Assembly (NCBI GenBank): GCA_026770575.1
Contig: MU657166.1
Coordinates: forward strand, 484,641-520,673
Length of the DNA: 36,033 nt
DNA from: Pelagophyceae sp. CCMP2097
Taxonomy: Eukaryota > Sar > Pelagophyceae
Reading direction: 5' to 3'
Translations under genes and position numbers: made by a program
Part shown: positions 1 to 9,191 of the stretch, one piece after another
How positions within the stretch are numbered: the first letter of the stretch is position 1
How the letters are laid out: the number at the start of each line of letters is the position of its first letter
Notes under the pieces: generated by a model
Told to the model about the DNA's origin: nothing
Databases searched by the model: none
Seen by the model: only the letters and a program-made list of their open reading frames with translations

Positions 1-439
1 CGTTCATACCGCGCGCGCGCGGCGGCCGCGAGGCCCGGGGCGCTGGTATCGATTCCCAGGATCGACCGGCCGAGTCATGAATCCGCCGTTGGGTCATGCT
101 TCGAGACCCAACGGCCCTTCCAGGAACTCGAGAAGTTTCCCTTGGTAATGATTCCTCAACGTACCGTGGTTGATACACTCTAGGTCTCAATCGAAAACTC
201 TCTCTCTTTCCGTGGGAAAGAAGACTCTTGAACATTTACTGTCTGTTGATGGCATAGCGCGCCGGAACGTTGCCGGAAGAAGGTCGAGGCGTTGGCGCCA
301 AGCGTCGACCAGGGCACCGTATAACCGGCGGGGGCGCGCTATACGGGGGCGCGCGTCGGACGGCGTGCTGATCCCGCGGGTGCTGACCCCGCGGGTGTCT
401 ATATACCTGCATTGGACCCATCGTCGGCGGCCGCTTGAC
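1..439. other. Left-edge intergenic region
   Basis: I see no gene here that I can support. The stretch holds a perfect hairpin at 85-115, described separately, and is otherwise GC-rich. An open frame in phase with the C2 gene runs from an ATG at 170, but the residues before 440 look like translated non-coding sequence and do not resemble the domain-bearing part, so I treat this as 5' flank or untranslated leader. Confidence 0.5.
85..115. repeat. Perfect 11-bp inverted repeat (hairpin)
   Basis: The arms 85-95 (GCCGTTGGGTC) and 105-115 (GACCCAACGGC) are exact reverse complements around a 9-nt loop. It lies about 325 bp upstream of the first clear start codon. It could be a terminator-like or leader RNA hairpin, or the end of an element cut by the window edge; nothing else identifies it. 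Confidence 0.75.
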
Positions 440-2644
440 ATGTCCGCCGGGGACGGCGCCGTGGCCGGCGCCGCCGAGGCGCGCCGCCGTCCGACGCGGC
501 TGGAGACGAGCGTGTCCAAGTCAGCGGGCGACGCGCGGACGGATACGCCGACGCGGCTGACGACCGCGCCCAAGAACGACGCGAATGCGACGCGCGAGCG
601 GCCGTCGTCGTGGAGCGACGCCGTGCGGCCCTTTGACGACGCACCGCCGCCGCTGCAGAGCCGCCACCCGTCTCTGGAGGACCTGGTTGCTCGAGGCGTG
701 GAACGGCGCGTGAACCGCGATATTCTAGCCGCCAGACGGCCGTCTTTAGACGACGACGCCAAGCGCATGGCATCGAGCGGCCGCAAGGAGCGGCGCGCTG
801 CACGGCGCGAGCCGCCGAAAGCGCCGCCAAGGCTGGAAGTATATCTCCTCTCGGCAAAAGGTTTACCCAAGATGGACGTACTTGGAAGGTGCGACGCGTA
901 CGTCAAGGTGCGAATCGAGGACGGTCCAGCGCAAAAGTCGAGGACAGTGCTTCTATCTTACAATCCAATATTCGTGAAGAAGTTTGTGTTTGACGTCCCC
1001 CCGAAGAGCGAGCGGCTTCGGCTGGAGGTGTGGGACTACGACCTCTTCGGGTCCAACGAATTCGTCGGCAACTGCGAGGTCCAACTCGCGCTCGCGCACA
1101 AGCCCGGCGTGATAGAGAAAGATTTATGCAACAAACAGTCTCGCCGGAAGGGCAACAAACAGTCTCGCCGCAAGGATAACGGGAGAATCCGACTCCGCAT
1201 TCGCTGGATCGAAGATGGCGACGGCGGCGACGGTTCCTCGTCGGCACATTTGAGCGACGCGGCGGCGCTCGACGGCGCGGGCTCAGTGCGGTCTTCTGCG
1301 CTTGACGGCGCGGGGTCGACGCGGGAGCTCGAGACTCTCGACACTTCGTCTTCGCGGTCGCTTTCGCCGGCGTTGGAGCCGTGGAACTGCGAGCAGTGCG
1401 GCTGCGAGGACAATTGCAACGAGGCCTGCGACGCGTGTGCGTCCCATACCATCTTTTCTTGGTGCGAAGACCATGATTATTAGGCGACGTCTCGAGGCAC
1501 GCCAAGCGGCGCAACTCGCTCGCCAAGTCGCTGTGGGGATGCCTCTTCTTCAACGTCCGACCGCACTCGCCGGGCGAGGCCGCCAAGGACCCGGCAAAGA
1601 GGTACTCTGCGGCGATGCTCGGCTCCGCGCCGCTCGCGCACGGGGCGAGCCAGCGCACGCTCGAGTCGACCGGGACCGCCGACTTGGTGCGTGGCCCTGC
1701 TTCCGTTTCGACCGCCCCTGAAGACGCATCTCGTCTGACGACGGACATAGGATTACAAGTCGCGGCGGAAGTCTTCGGGTCCCGAAAGTCGCTACGAGTC
1801 GCGCGCGTCCGGGTCCAACGGCGACTTGCGCGCGTCCGGCGGCGACTTCCGCGACGACGCGGCAGCGGCGCGTTCTCCCGTTGCGGCGCAGGCAAAGCCG
1901 CGGAGCCCTTCGCTTTTGGCTGCGCGGGTCCCAAAGGTGCACGCGACAGCAGTGCTGGGTTCGGATGAGTACTACGTGGCTTTAGACGAAAAATCGCTCA
2001 CCGCGCCGCGCGCCGGGTCTGCAGCATACTTCGAAGAGCGGGCAAAGGACTTTAAGCGCCGGAGCCGAGCGAGCCGGGGATCTATGAGCGACGTCGCCGA
2101 ATCGGCGCGGGGGCGCTACGGCGCCGACGTCGATGCGGACCGCGACGACGACTCCCCCACGCTGCAGCAGCAGGCCGAGGACCGGCCCACGACGCTGCAG
2201 CAGCAGGCCGAGCGGCGGAGGTCGCAAGCCGCCTCGCAGCCCTCAGCCGCCTCGCGGCCGTCGCTCGACAACAGCCTGCGCAACCCGCGGCCCTCGCTCG
2301 ACAACAGCTTGCGCGCCGGGCAACGGCCCTCGCTCGACAACAGCCTGCGAGCCCCAAGGCCGTCGCTCGACAACAGCCTGCAATCAAGGCCGTCGCTCGA
2401 CAACAGCCTGCGAGCGCCGCGGCCGTCGATCGACAACAGCCTGCGCGGCGCGCTGCGGCCGTCGCTGGACGACAGCCTGCGCAACCCGCGGCCGTCGCTC
2501 GACGACAGTTTGCCCGCCGGGCCCAACAACCCTCGGCCGCGGCGTCGGTCGCGCGGTTCTTTGGAAGGCACGCTCTCAAGTCACGTCGTCGAGACGCCGC
2601 ATCAGATGCGGGAATCATTTTCCCGATTCGCCAGCGGCAACTAA
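440..2644 (+). CDS. C2-domain protein with a zinc-ribbon-like motif and RPSLDNSL repeats
   Basis: Three exons, 440-1436, 1484-1686 and 1751-2644, give 697 aa. The introns (47 and 64 nt) both begin GTGCGT and end TAG; the first junction rebuilds a Cys codon and the second is phase 0. A C2 domain lies near residues 131-255, opening RLEVYLLSAKGLPKMD and carrying WDYD in the third loop, so calcium-dependent membrane binding is plausible, although the last acidic position is not clear. A Cys cluster follows near residue 315 (WNCEQC then CDAC), resembling a RanBP2-type zinc finger with shortened spacing. Residues about 569-655 hold eight RPSLDNSL-like units; two related ones (RHPSLEDL, RRPSLDDD) lie before the C2 domain, supporting one gene across the exons. 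The rest is Ser/Arg-rich and probably disordered. The start at 440 precedes the first plausible protein; an in-frame ATG at 170 is the alternative. The overall protein is not a family I can name. Confidence 0.72.
2257..2515 (+). repeat. Coding minisatellite (RPSLDNSL units)
   Basis: About eight tandem units of 30-39 bp share the core cggccgtcgctcgacaacag and encode RPS(L/I)D(N/D)SL with 2-5 residue linkers. Unit length always changes by whole codons, so the frame is under selection. The spacing is too short and the units too variable for a CRISPR array. Confidence 0.85.
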
Positions 2645-2682
2645 CCGCACTTAAAGTGATTAGTGCACCGCCTCTGGGCCGT

Positions 2683-3681
2683 CTAATGGCCCGCGGTCGT
2701 CTCGTTCTCGGCCTTTGGGACGCAGCCTTTTTCGCATTTGCATTCGCCGCCGAGGAAGTCTGGGAGTTGTTCTCGCGCGATGTATTTCAAGAGCGTGTCG
2801 GAGGTTTCGGAAGTGGAAACTATCTGAATCTTCTCCGCTGTGACCGCGTCGAGCCACGGCCGCACGAGGGCGTACGTGGCGTGGACGACCCAGGGGGCGT
2901 TGACGATCAAACACCTTCGTAGAGTCTCTGGGTAGTAGCGCTCGTCGATGGCGATAAACGCCTTCAAAACGTGTAAACCCGCGAGCGTCTTGCTGCCCAG
3001 GCCCGCCGCGTCCATCACAACTGTTCTTTTTTGGCTGACTGCGGCGCAGCGCTCGTTGGAGAGGACATGGTTGCGCTCCAAAACCTCAATTTCGAAGTCG
3101 TCGAGCAGCGCTTGGGCGTCGAGGTCGCCGAGACGCTCGATGTATAAAGCGTTGCCCTCCAAGTCAGTGCCGTGGAGAGCGTAAGCGTAGTACCGCCGGA
3201 TGCGCCGCTCGTTTGCGAGGGCCACTACGTCTTGCAAAACATCGTCGGCGCGCATGGAGTCGCGCCAGAGCTGGGCGTCTGTTAAGAGGTGCGCCGCCTT
3301 TGCAGAGTCGCCGGTGGACCCGGCAAGGAAGCGCAACAGCCGCTCCTCGGGTTGGCCGCGGATCGCAGCCTCGGCGCCCGGCGTCCGAAAAGCGCACTTT
3401 AAGCAGCCGCACGGCAGTAGAAGGCGCAGCGCGTCCAGCGCCGCCGCCGCGTCTATGGCGGCGGCCGCCGCGTCCGTGGCCGGGGCCGCCGCGTCCGCGG
3501 CGGGAGCTAACGCGTTCGTTGCGGCGGCGAAAAGCGCCGAGGCCTCGCTCAGAGCCATGCGGTCCTCGCGCCGCGCGCCCGCGCGGGGTTTGGGGTAGGC
3601 GCGGTGCTTCTCGAAGCTGGCTGGACAGCTGCGCTGGAAGGCCTTGATGGATGAGTCAGACTTGGACACTAACTTCTCCAA
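2683..3681 (-). CDS. CRAL-TRIO (Sec14-like) lipid-transfer protein
   Basis: Single exon, 332 aa. The second half carries a recognisable CRAL-TRIO lipid-binding domain: a strand VVMDAAGLGSKTL, then YYPETLRRCLIVNAPWVVHA, then a hydrophobic gate helix and KIQIVSTSETSDTLLKYI, ending LPDFLGGECKC. The shorter helical segment before it (LLRFLAGSTGDSAKAAHLL) fits the CRAL-TRIO N-lobe. Proteins of this family move phosphatidylinositol, phosphatidylcholine or tocopherol-like lipids between membranes; the ligand cannot be read here. An Ala-rich tract (AADAAAPATDAAAAAIDAAA) sits between the N-terminus and the domain. The first ATG at 3681 is used; an internal Met (MALSEAS) is an alternative. It runs convergent with the C2 gene, only 38 bp apart, so their 3' ends probably overlap as transcripts. 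Confidence 0.9.
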   Translation of the reverse strand: MEKLVSKSDSSIKAFQRSCPASFEKHRAYPKPRAGARREDRMALSEASALFAAATNALAPAADAAAPATDAAAAAIDAAAALDALRLLLPCGCLKCAFRTPGAEAAIRGQPEERLLRFLAGSTGDSAKAAHLLTDAQLWRDSMRADDVLQDVVALANERRIRRYYAYALHGTDLEGNALYIERLGDLDAQALLDDFEIEVLERNHVLSNERCAAVSQKRTVVMDAAGLGSKTLAGLHVLKAFIAIDERYYPETLRRCLIVNAPWVVHATYALVRPWLDAVTAEKIQIVSTSETSDTLLKYIAREQLPDFLGGECKCEKGCVPKAENETTAGH

Positions 3682-4227
3682 AGTCGGCGATATTTAGGGT
3701 ACGCACTGCGGCAAGGGCGTGCCACTTGCTTTGTCCTACTTGGATTGCTCCGTGCTTCTGTCCGTCTGTCTGTCTGTCCACGGGTAAATCCGCGAGGTTC
3801 CACCTTTGGGAAGAAAAGGGCAGCAACTCGGCCGATTCGGCGATTGTGGTTGATGCGATCGCTAAAATTGGGAGTGGAGGTCGATTAGGAGCCTCATTGG
3901 AATCATCATAGAAGAAGTTTTTGGTCACAGGTTCGAATCTGGTCGGCCGCAAAAAAAAAAAAAATCGTTTTTTAATGAAAGAGCGTGCGAGGTCTCTGGG
4001 GGTGCCCGATGGGCACGGGCGAGTCGGGCATATGGGTACGCGCGGGCACACGCGATGGACGTCGCCTTTGATTACCGTTTGTCGTCTTTCGGCGACATTT
4101 TCAAACGATCATCGAAGTTTCCGCCTCGACGCGGGATCAGCGGGGTCGGGCCAAGGCCGCCGGTGCCCGCCGATAGGAGGCGCCGCCAGCCGTCCAGAGC
4201 CGCCGCCTTGGTCTGGCCGCACCGAAT
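3682..4227. other. Intergenic region with simple repeats and a tRNA-like fragment
   Basis: No gene is supported. It holds a TGTC microsatellite near 3761-3778, a tRNA T-arm (B-box) match at 3930-3942 and a 14-A run at 3951-3964, listed separately. It lies between the divergently transcribed Sec14-like and SFI1-like genes, so both promoters should be here. Confidence 0.6.
3930..3964 (+). repeat. B-box/T-arm-like motif followed by poly(A); possible SINE tail
   Basis: GGTTCGAATCTGG at 3930-3942 matches the pol III B-box consensus GGTTCGANTCC at ten of eleven positions and is followed, after eight bases, by fourteen A residues. No matching acceptor 5' strand, D-arm or A-box is visible in the preceding 100 bases, and the T-stem has a mismatch, so this is not an intact tRNA. 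A tRNA-derived retroposon remnant is the simplest reading. The same 13-mer occurs inverted at 25346-25358. Confidence 0.35.
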
Positions 4228-6790
4228 ATGCTCATGACGCCGGATTTTCAGCGGCGGCGGCTGAGCACGTCCCCGGGACGGTCGCGGGCTCCGGTGGCCA
4301 GGCCGGGCTCCCTCGACGACCACTCCGTTCTGGCGCTTGAGGGCGGCCCCGCGCAGCAAAGGTCGCGCGTCAACTTCTGCAGCGCGCGCCAACGCGCAAT
4401 CGAGCCGGGACGATGGCCGGGCCTGCGCCGCGCAGCCGCCACGCACCGCCGACGCACAACCGCGCGCGCCTTCCGCGCCTGGCTCGCGCAGGCCACGCGC
4501 GCCACCCTCGCCGCCGGCCGAAAAGCGTGCGTCGAAAGAGCCGCCCGCAAAGGTGTACAGGCCTATAGGCCTAGAGCTGATGGCGACTGCGTAGGCTCGC
4601 CGGCGCCCAGGCACTGGCGGCGGCGCTGCCGTCGCTGGAGCGCGAGGTGGAGCAACGGCGCGCTGAGGTATTCGAGTTGGAGGCGTTGGCTGCGCAGCTG
4701 CCTTTGCTGGAGAGCGAAGTGGAGCGGCGGCGCTCGGAAGTCGTCGAGCTGGCAGCGCTGGCCGAGGCGCGCGGCGACTCGTTGGCGCGCGAGGCGCAAA
4801 GGCGCAAAGGCGACGCCCGGGAGTACGAGCGCTTGTTGCACCGACACGACGAAGAGCTCGCCGACTCCCGCAAGCGCGCCGTACGTCCGCCGGCCGCCGC
4901 CGCCGGCGAGGCGCTTTCGAAGCCGCGCTCGTCCTCGGTGTATAATGCGTCTCTTAGGACGGCCTCGCGAACGTGGCCGCGCACCGCGAGGCGGAGGCGC
5001 AGGCGCACGCGCGAATCGTCGAAACGCTAGCTACAGAGGCGCGCACCGCCGCCGCGCAGCAGGCGCAGAGGGCGCTACTCGCGCTCGCCCGCCGAATTGG
5101 CCTCTGCTGCAACGCGCGGCGCCGAGCCGGCCTCGCACGCGCTATGGCGGCGCTGCGGGCCACCGCCGCCGTATCGCGCGCGCAGGGCCGCTGCGCCGAC
5201 GCCCTCTTTCGAAGAGCGGCGTCGGACTTCGCCACACAGGCCGTCCACCGGTGCGCATCTCGTGCCCTTTGCGGCTCGCGCGCGTCGCCGACTCTTTCTA
5301 TTAGCTGGCGGTGCTGGGCGGCGCGGCGGGCGACGATGCGCCGCGAGATGCACGTGCGTCGGCCCTCTGTCGGCCCTGCGTCGGCCCTGTTTTTGATTCC
5401 CGCCTCTTCACCGACGCCTTAGGTGATGCGGCGGTCGGCGCTGACGTTCGGAATAGTCCTCGGCATGACGTCGCATGCCGCGCGTCTGCGGGTGCAGCGC
5501 GGGCTCGAGAAGTGGCGCGACTGGTCCGCGGCGAGCGTCCTCCGCGCGGAGCACGCCGCAGAAGCGGCGGCCGACGCCGCCCAAGCGGCGGCCGACGAAA
5601 ACGCGCGTCTTGCGGAAGCGACAGCCGACGAGGCCGCGCGTCTTGCGGAAGCGGCTTTGGACGACGCCGCGCGGTCTGCGAAAGCGGCGACACAACGCGC
5701 GGAGGCGTCTTGGGCGCTGGCGCGGCAGCGCGCGTGTGCGCGGCTCGGTCTGGTCGTGGCGTCGCTCGGCCACCAGGCTTCGGCGCGGCGAGAGCAATCT
5801 CTGCGGCGCTGCGTGTCGACGTGGCGCTTCGCGGCTGCGAAGCTTGCCGCGCGGCTGGAGCGCGAGAGTTTGAAGCGCGCGGCGGTTTTAAAGATTTCGG
5901 GTTTGATCCGCCGCGTCGCCGACATAGAAGCAGCTGTTGATCAAGACGCTGTTGAAGCCGAACGCCTCGAAGCCGACCGCCTCGAAAACGACCGCCGCGT
6001 CCGCGCGGCGCACGACGACGACTTTGAAGACGACGAAGACAACTTTGAAGAGCGGCGGCAGCTCGTGCGGCGGCGCAAGGCCAAGACAAAGGCGCGCACC
6101 GCTCCCGCCCGCGCACCACGCGGAGCGTCGGACGACCGGCGCAAGGGCCGGCGGACGCTGCCGGACGAGATGCCCCAAGTCGTAAGACGGCTATGCATCA
6201 AGGCAAAAGTCGACAAGCGCGCGCCGGTGCCGGCGCCGGACGCCGCGCGCGCCCCGCGGCGGCGGCCGGCGCCGGTCCGCGACGCGGCGGACGTGTTCGT
6301 GTCGAGTACTTCGTCGCCGACGTGGCGTGACGACGACGACGACGACGACGCGGCGCGGGACGACGCGGCACGGCGCTTCGAATCGGCGCCGCTCTTCGAC
6401 TCGGCGCGGGATGCGGCGCCCCTCTTCGGCTCTGGCGACGCGCGGCACACCTCGCGGCTCATCGACTCGAGCAGAGAAGGCACCCTCTTCGTCAACACAA
6501 GCAGAGAAGGCACTCTCTTCGACGCTGGCGGAGGAGCCTCGCCGCTCTTCGAGTCGGGCGTCGACCTGTACCGAGCGGCGCGGCTCTTCGACTCTGGCAG
6601 GCGAAACGACGCGCAGCTCTTCGGTGACGCCTTTGACGGCGGCGGAGACGAGCAAAACGACGAGCAAAACGTGTATACTATCCGCCTCGGCGACGTCGCA
6701 CCGCCGCGGTTCGTCCTCAAGTCGCCGCGCAGCGACGCGTCGTCGCCGCGGAACGCGCTGGAGCTCTCGCCTTGGGAAGCGCACGTTTGA
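4228..6790 (+). CDS. SFI1-like Trp-repeat helical/coiled-coil protein
   Basis: Five exons, 4228-4526, 4595-4880, 4958-5250, 5305-5353 and 5423-6790, give 764 aa; each junction keeps phase. Donors are GTGCGT, GTACGT, GTGCGC and GTGCGT and all acceptors end TAG. The first 500 residues are long Ala/Arg/Glu helices with spaced aromatic positions, for example ARAFRAWLAQATRATL, RWRCWAARRATMRREM, LEKWRDWSAAS and RRCVSTWRFAAAKLAARL. This pattern resembles the centrin-binding repeats of SFI1-type proteins, which would place it at basal bodies or spindle poles. Between them is a heptad-like stretch (PLLESEVERRRSEVVELAAL). The C-terminal third is acidic then disordered, with degenerate LFDS units (APLFDSARDAAPLFGSG). 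The 49-nt fourth exon is notable and codes one Trp-rich segment. The start is the first ATG in frame; the N-terminal 60 residues are uncertain. SFI1 kinship is inference. Confidence 0.62.
6300..6640 (+). repeat. Degenerate LFDS-type coding repeat
   Basis: Within the last exon of the SFI1-like gene, units of roughly 10-14 residues recur around L-F-(D/E/G)-(S/A/T), including two near-identical TSREGTLF copies about 13 codons apart. The DNA units differ more than those of the C2-gene minisatellite, so this array is older or less homogenised. Confidence 0.6.
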
Positions 6791-6794
6791 GCGC

Positions 6795-7157
6795 ACCCGG
6801 AAATTAAACACCCTCCGACGAACATGGGTCCTTCTTCTAGTATGCACTCCAATGAGTGGTCCTGCGGTTGGACGCATGAATCAGAGTGCTCTTCGATGAG
6901 GCGCTCCACAGAGGCTGCAGCACCAAACACCAGCTGGGTCCCACACGATGTGTTTTTTTTCCCGCAACACCCGGAAATTAAACACCATCGGAACGAACAA
7001 GGGTACCGGTCCTTCTTCTTCTATTATGCACTCTAATGAGTGGTCCTGCTGAGCGGTTGGGCGCATGAATCAGAGTGCTCTTCTATGAGGCGCTCCACAG
7101 AGGCTGCATCACCAAACGCCGGCTGGTCTCACGCAATGTTGTTGTTTTGCAACGCCC
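6795..7157. repeat. Two-copy direct tandem repeat, about 174 bp unit
   Basis: Both copies begin ACCCGGAAATTAAACACC (6795 and 6969) and share GAGTGGTCCTGC, GCATGAATCAGAGTGCTCTT and GAGGCGCTCCACAGAGGCTG in the same order. The second copy differs by small indels, including extra CTT and TGT triplets and TGAG, plus scattered substitutions. It begins five bases after the stop of the SFI1-like gene, so the first copy probably carries that gene's 3' end signals. Confidence 0.85.
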
Positions 7158-7681
7158 TACAAGGGGTATCGGCGATAAAGCCGACCTCAAGTGACGCAAA
7201 GTTGTGGCTCTCAGAGGCCGCCTGCGGGGTTGGTCGTGGTCGCTATGGGCCCCCCTGCCCCCCGGGATGTCCGTGGCATGATCAGCCTCGAGGAGGGCGC
7301 CTTGCAAGGGCGTGAACAAGCGTTTCCCCCAATATTTTGGACTTGATAAAATCTTTATTTGCCTCCTTACCTTGATTTTGAACTGATTTTGCCTCCGTAT
7401 TGCGAAGGTTCGGGCCCGGCTGGCAATCGCAGGACCGCAGGGATCGAAATTCTGGCTATGTGACGGGGTGGGTCCATACGCACTGGGGTGGTATATGGCC
7501 GGTCCTGTACGATTGCCGCGAGTGGCGCTTCAGACGAGCCAAAACAGACGTTCAGATTTTTAGTTTGAGCGTTTTTAAAAAAACAATTTCTGTAAGACCG
7601 GGCATCATGGGACTCAGCGCGACGTCCTCTATCACTCCCAACAGAGCCAAACTCCAACCGACGAAAACTGCGATTGCCAGA

Positions 7682-8578
7682 AAGCTTCACGCCAGCTGGA
7701 GATAGAGTTTTTGGAGCATTCGGTTTTGTGCGAGGCCAATTTTGAGGTCATTAATATTCTTCGGGCGCCTCGCGCGCGGGCACCTTTGCCCCAGGCGCCG
7801 AGCGGAGGGTCTGGGGTCCGAGTATAGGGTCTCATCTATGGGCGGGAACCGTCTTTACTCGACGCCGGCACGTTTAGGCCAGATGCGGGGGTGAAGTGTG
7901 AAATGGTCTCAACTTGGAGGGGCGCTCACGGCGCTCAGGGTGGTGCCCAAATCGCAGCTTTCAGAATTTCGTGATCTACTCACCGAGGCATATCCCCGAG
8001 AGTCACAAACGAATGTGGCGTTCGGGACTTAGTGCTTTCCAAAACTTGGCCGACGTTCGTACGAGGCACGTCATGCCCATAAAAAACACGCAATCGGCCC
8101 ATAAGACCGGCGCCGACTGGTGCGCCATCTGTAGGGCCATGAAGCCGACGTCCCCAGCGAGTATCGCGGCACGAGTGGCCCTAATCGACGACTTGGAAGA
8201 GTGTCGCGGAGACGCTCCGTTGTCAGAGTGGAATTGGGTCGAAGGCGGGTTTCTTTTCGTGATCTTTCTTTATCAGCCCCACGTACAGTGCCATCCGGAG
8301 CACATATCTCCGAGCTGCGATTTCGGACCCTCTCGTTCGCGCGCTGCCGTCGAGCGCCGAAATTTGAATTCAAGGGAGTCGACTCGGCTCTCCCCACAGG
8401 CCTCTATACCCCAAACTTCTTGCCTTAGAGGGGGCGCGGGTACCATACGGAACGGGCTCCGCGCTCTTCTTCCGCTTAGGCATGCGCGCCCGCGCGTCTC
8501 AGCTCTGAGAAGTTTGTCTCCGAGAGCCCAAAAACCGAATGCTCCACAAAACTCTGTCTCCAGCTGGCGTGAAAGCTT
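7682..8578. mobile_element. Possible foldback or TIR element (897 bp)
   Basis: The arms 7682-7728 and 8530-8578 are inverted copies of about 48 bp matching at roughly 44 positions, each with its outer end at AAGCTT and sharing CACGCCAGCTGGAGA and TGGAGCATTCGGTTTT. A second inverted pair, TACAAGGGGTATCG at 7158-7171 and its complement at 8599-8612, lies outside. No target-site duplication flanks AAGCTT and no transposase is recognisable inside, so a non-autonomous element, or an inverted duplication from some other event, is all that can be claimed. Confidence 0.5.
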
Positions 8579-9191
8579 AAAGTCCTTGGCGTTATAAGCG
8601 ATACCCCTTGTACGTGACCGTCAGTTGCGTCTAATGATGGGTGCTTTTCGTTCTTGAAGTTCAATGTGATGACAAAACGATGTCAAGAATCTGCGGCGAG
8701 AATCTTTCGTCGGAGTTCGAAGAACGGCATCTCGGTAAATGTATGATGTGATTGCGTCCTCAACTTTTCAATCTCGCGATTTCACAGGCGGTAAGCGCGC
8801 GGAAGTCCACTTCGGGCCAAGCTTCAGCTGTTCCACTGCCCGCGCCCCGACCGAAAGCGCCCGGGCGCCCGCGTCGCACGTCGGCACCGTCGTCGCGCGG
8901 GCGAGGGGCCCACATGTTAAATTCCGCGGGCGCGGCGGTGCATGCAACTCGCGGGTCGGGATCGACGGGGTTGCGCGTTGCCGCGCAAACGCCAGCCGAT
9001 GCCGACGCAGTCGTCCTCGCCGAGCGGGTACGTCGGCCGCGCGGGACCAAAGAGGGATATCAAGGCGGGAGGGCCGGCCGATCCGGAAAGGCGCCGGAGG
9101 CGCGCGCAAACGCGGTGAAACATCGCCCGTACGGCGGACGAGCGGCCCCGCGCGGGCGAGCGTGCCGTCTTCGCGCCGTGCCAGAGAGAGC

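Larger units (their letters stand above)
6791..9191. other. Gene-poor gap of 2.4 kb with repeats
   Basis: I find no supported gene. The left part is a two-copy tandem repeat (6795-7157). The middle is bounded by a 48-bp inverted repeat (7682-7728 and 8530-8578). Base composition from 7330 to 8740 is less GC-rich than the flanking genes. Open frames in this middle (for example 7914-8597 +) resemble no family, lack the codon bias of neighbours and run into the inverted repeat. The last 450 bp before 9192 is the likely promoter of the cyclase gene. Confidence 0.6.

Noticed and set aside
903..1934. Long minus-strand open frame opposite the C2 gene
   Set aside because: It is Arg/Pro/Ser-rich with no domain and lies antisense to a frame with a clear C2 domain. 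It reflects the scarcity of stop codons in GC-rich DNA.
2257..2515. CRISPR-like regular repeats
   Set aside because: Units are adjacent, variable in length by codons and translate to RPSLDNSL; no unique spacers.
3850..3960. Intact tRNA gene ending at the poly(A)
   Set aside because: Only the T-arm matches; no acceptor, D-arm or anticodon arm can be folded.
7914..8597. Plus-strand ORF inside the foldback region as a transposase
   Set aside because: No catalytic motif, no helix-turn-helix and no family resemblance; its end is the inverted-repeat arm.
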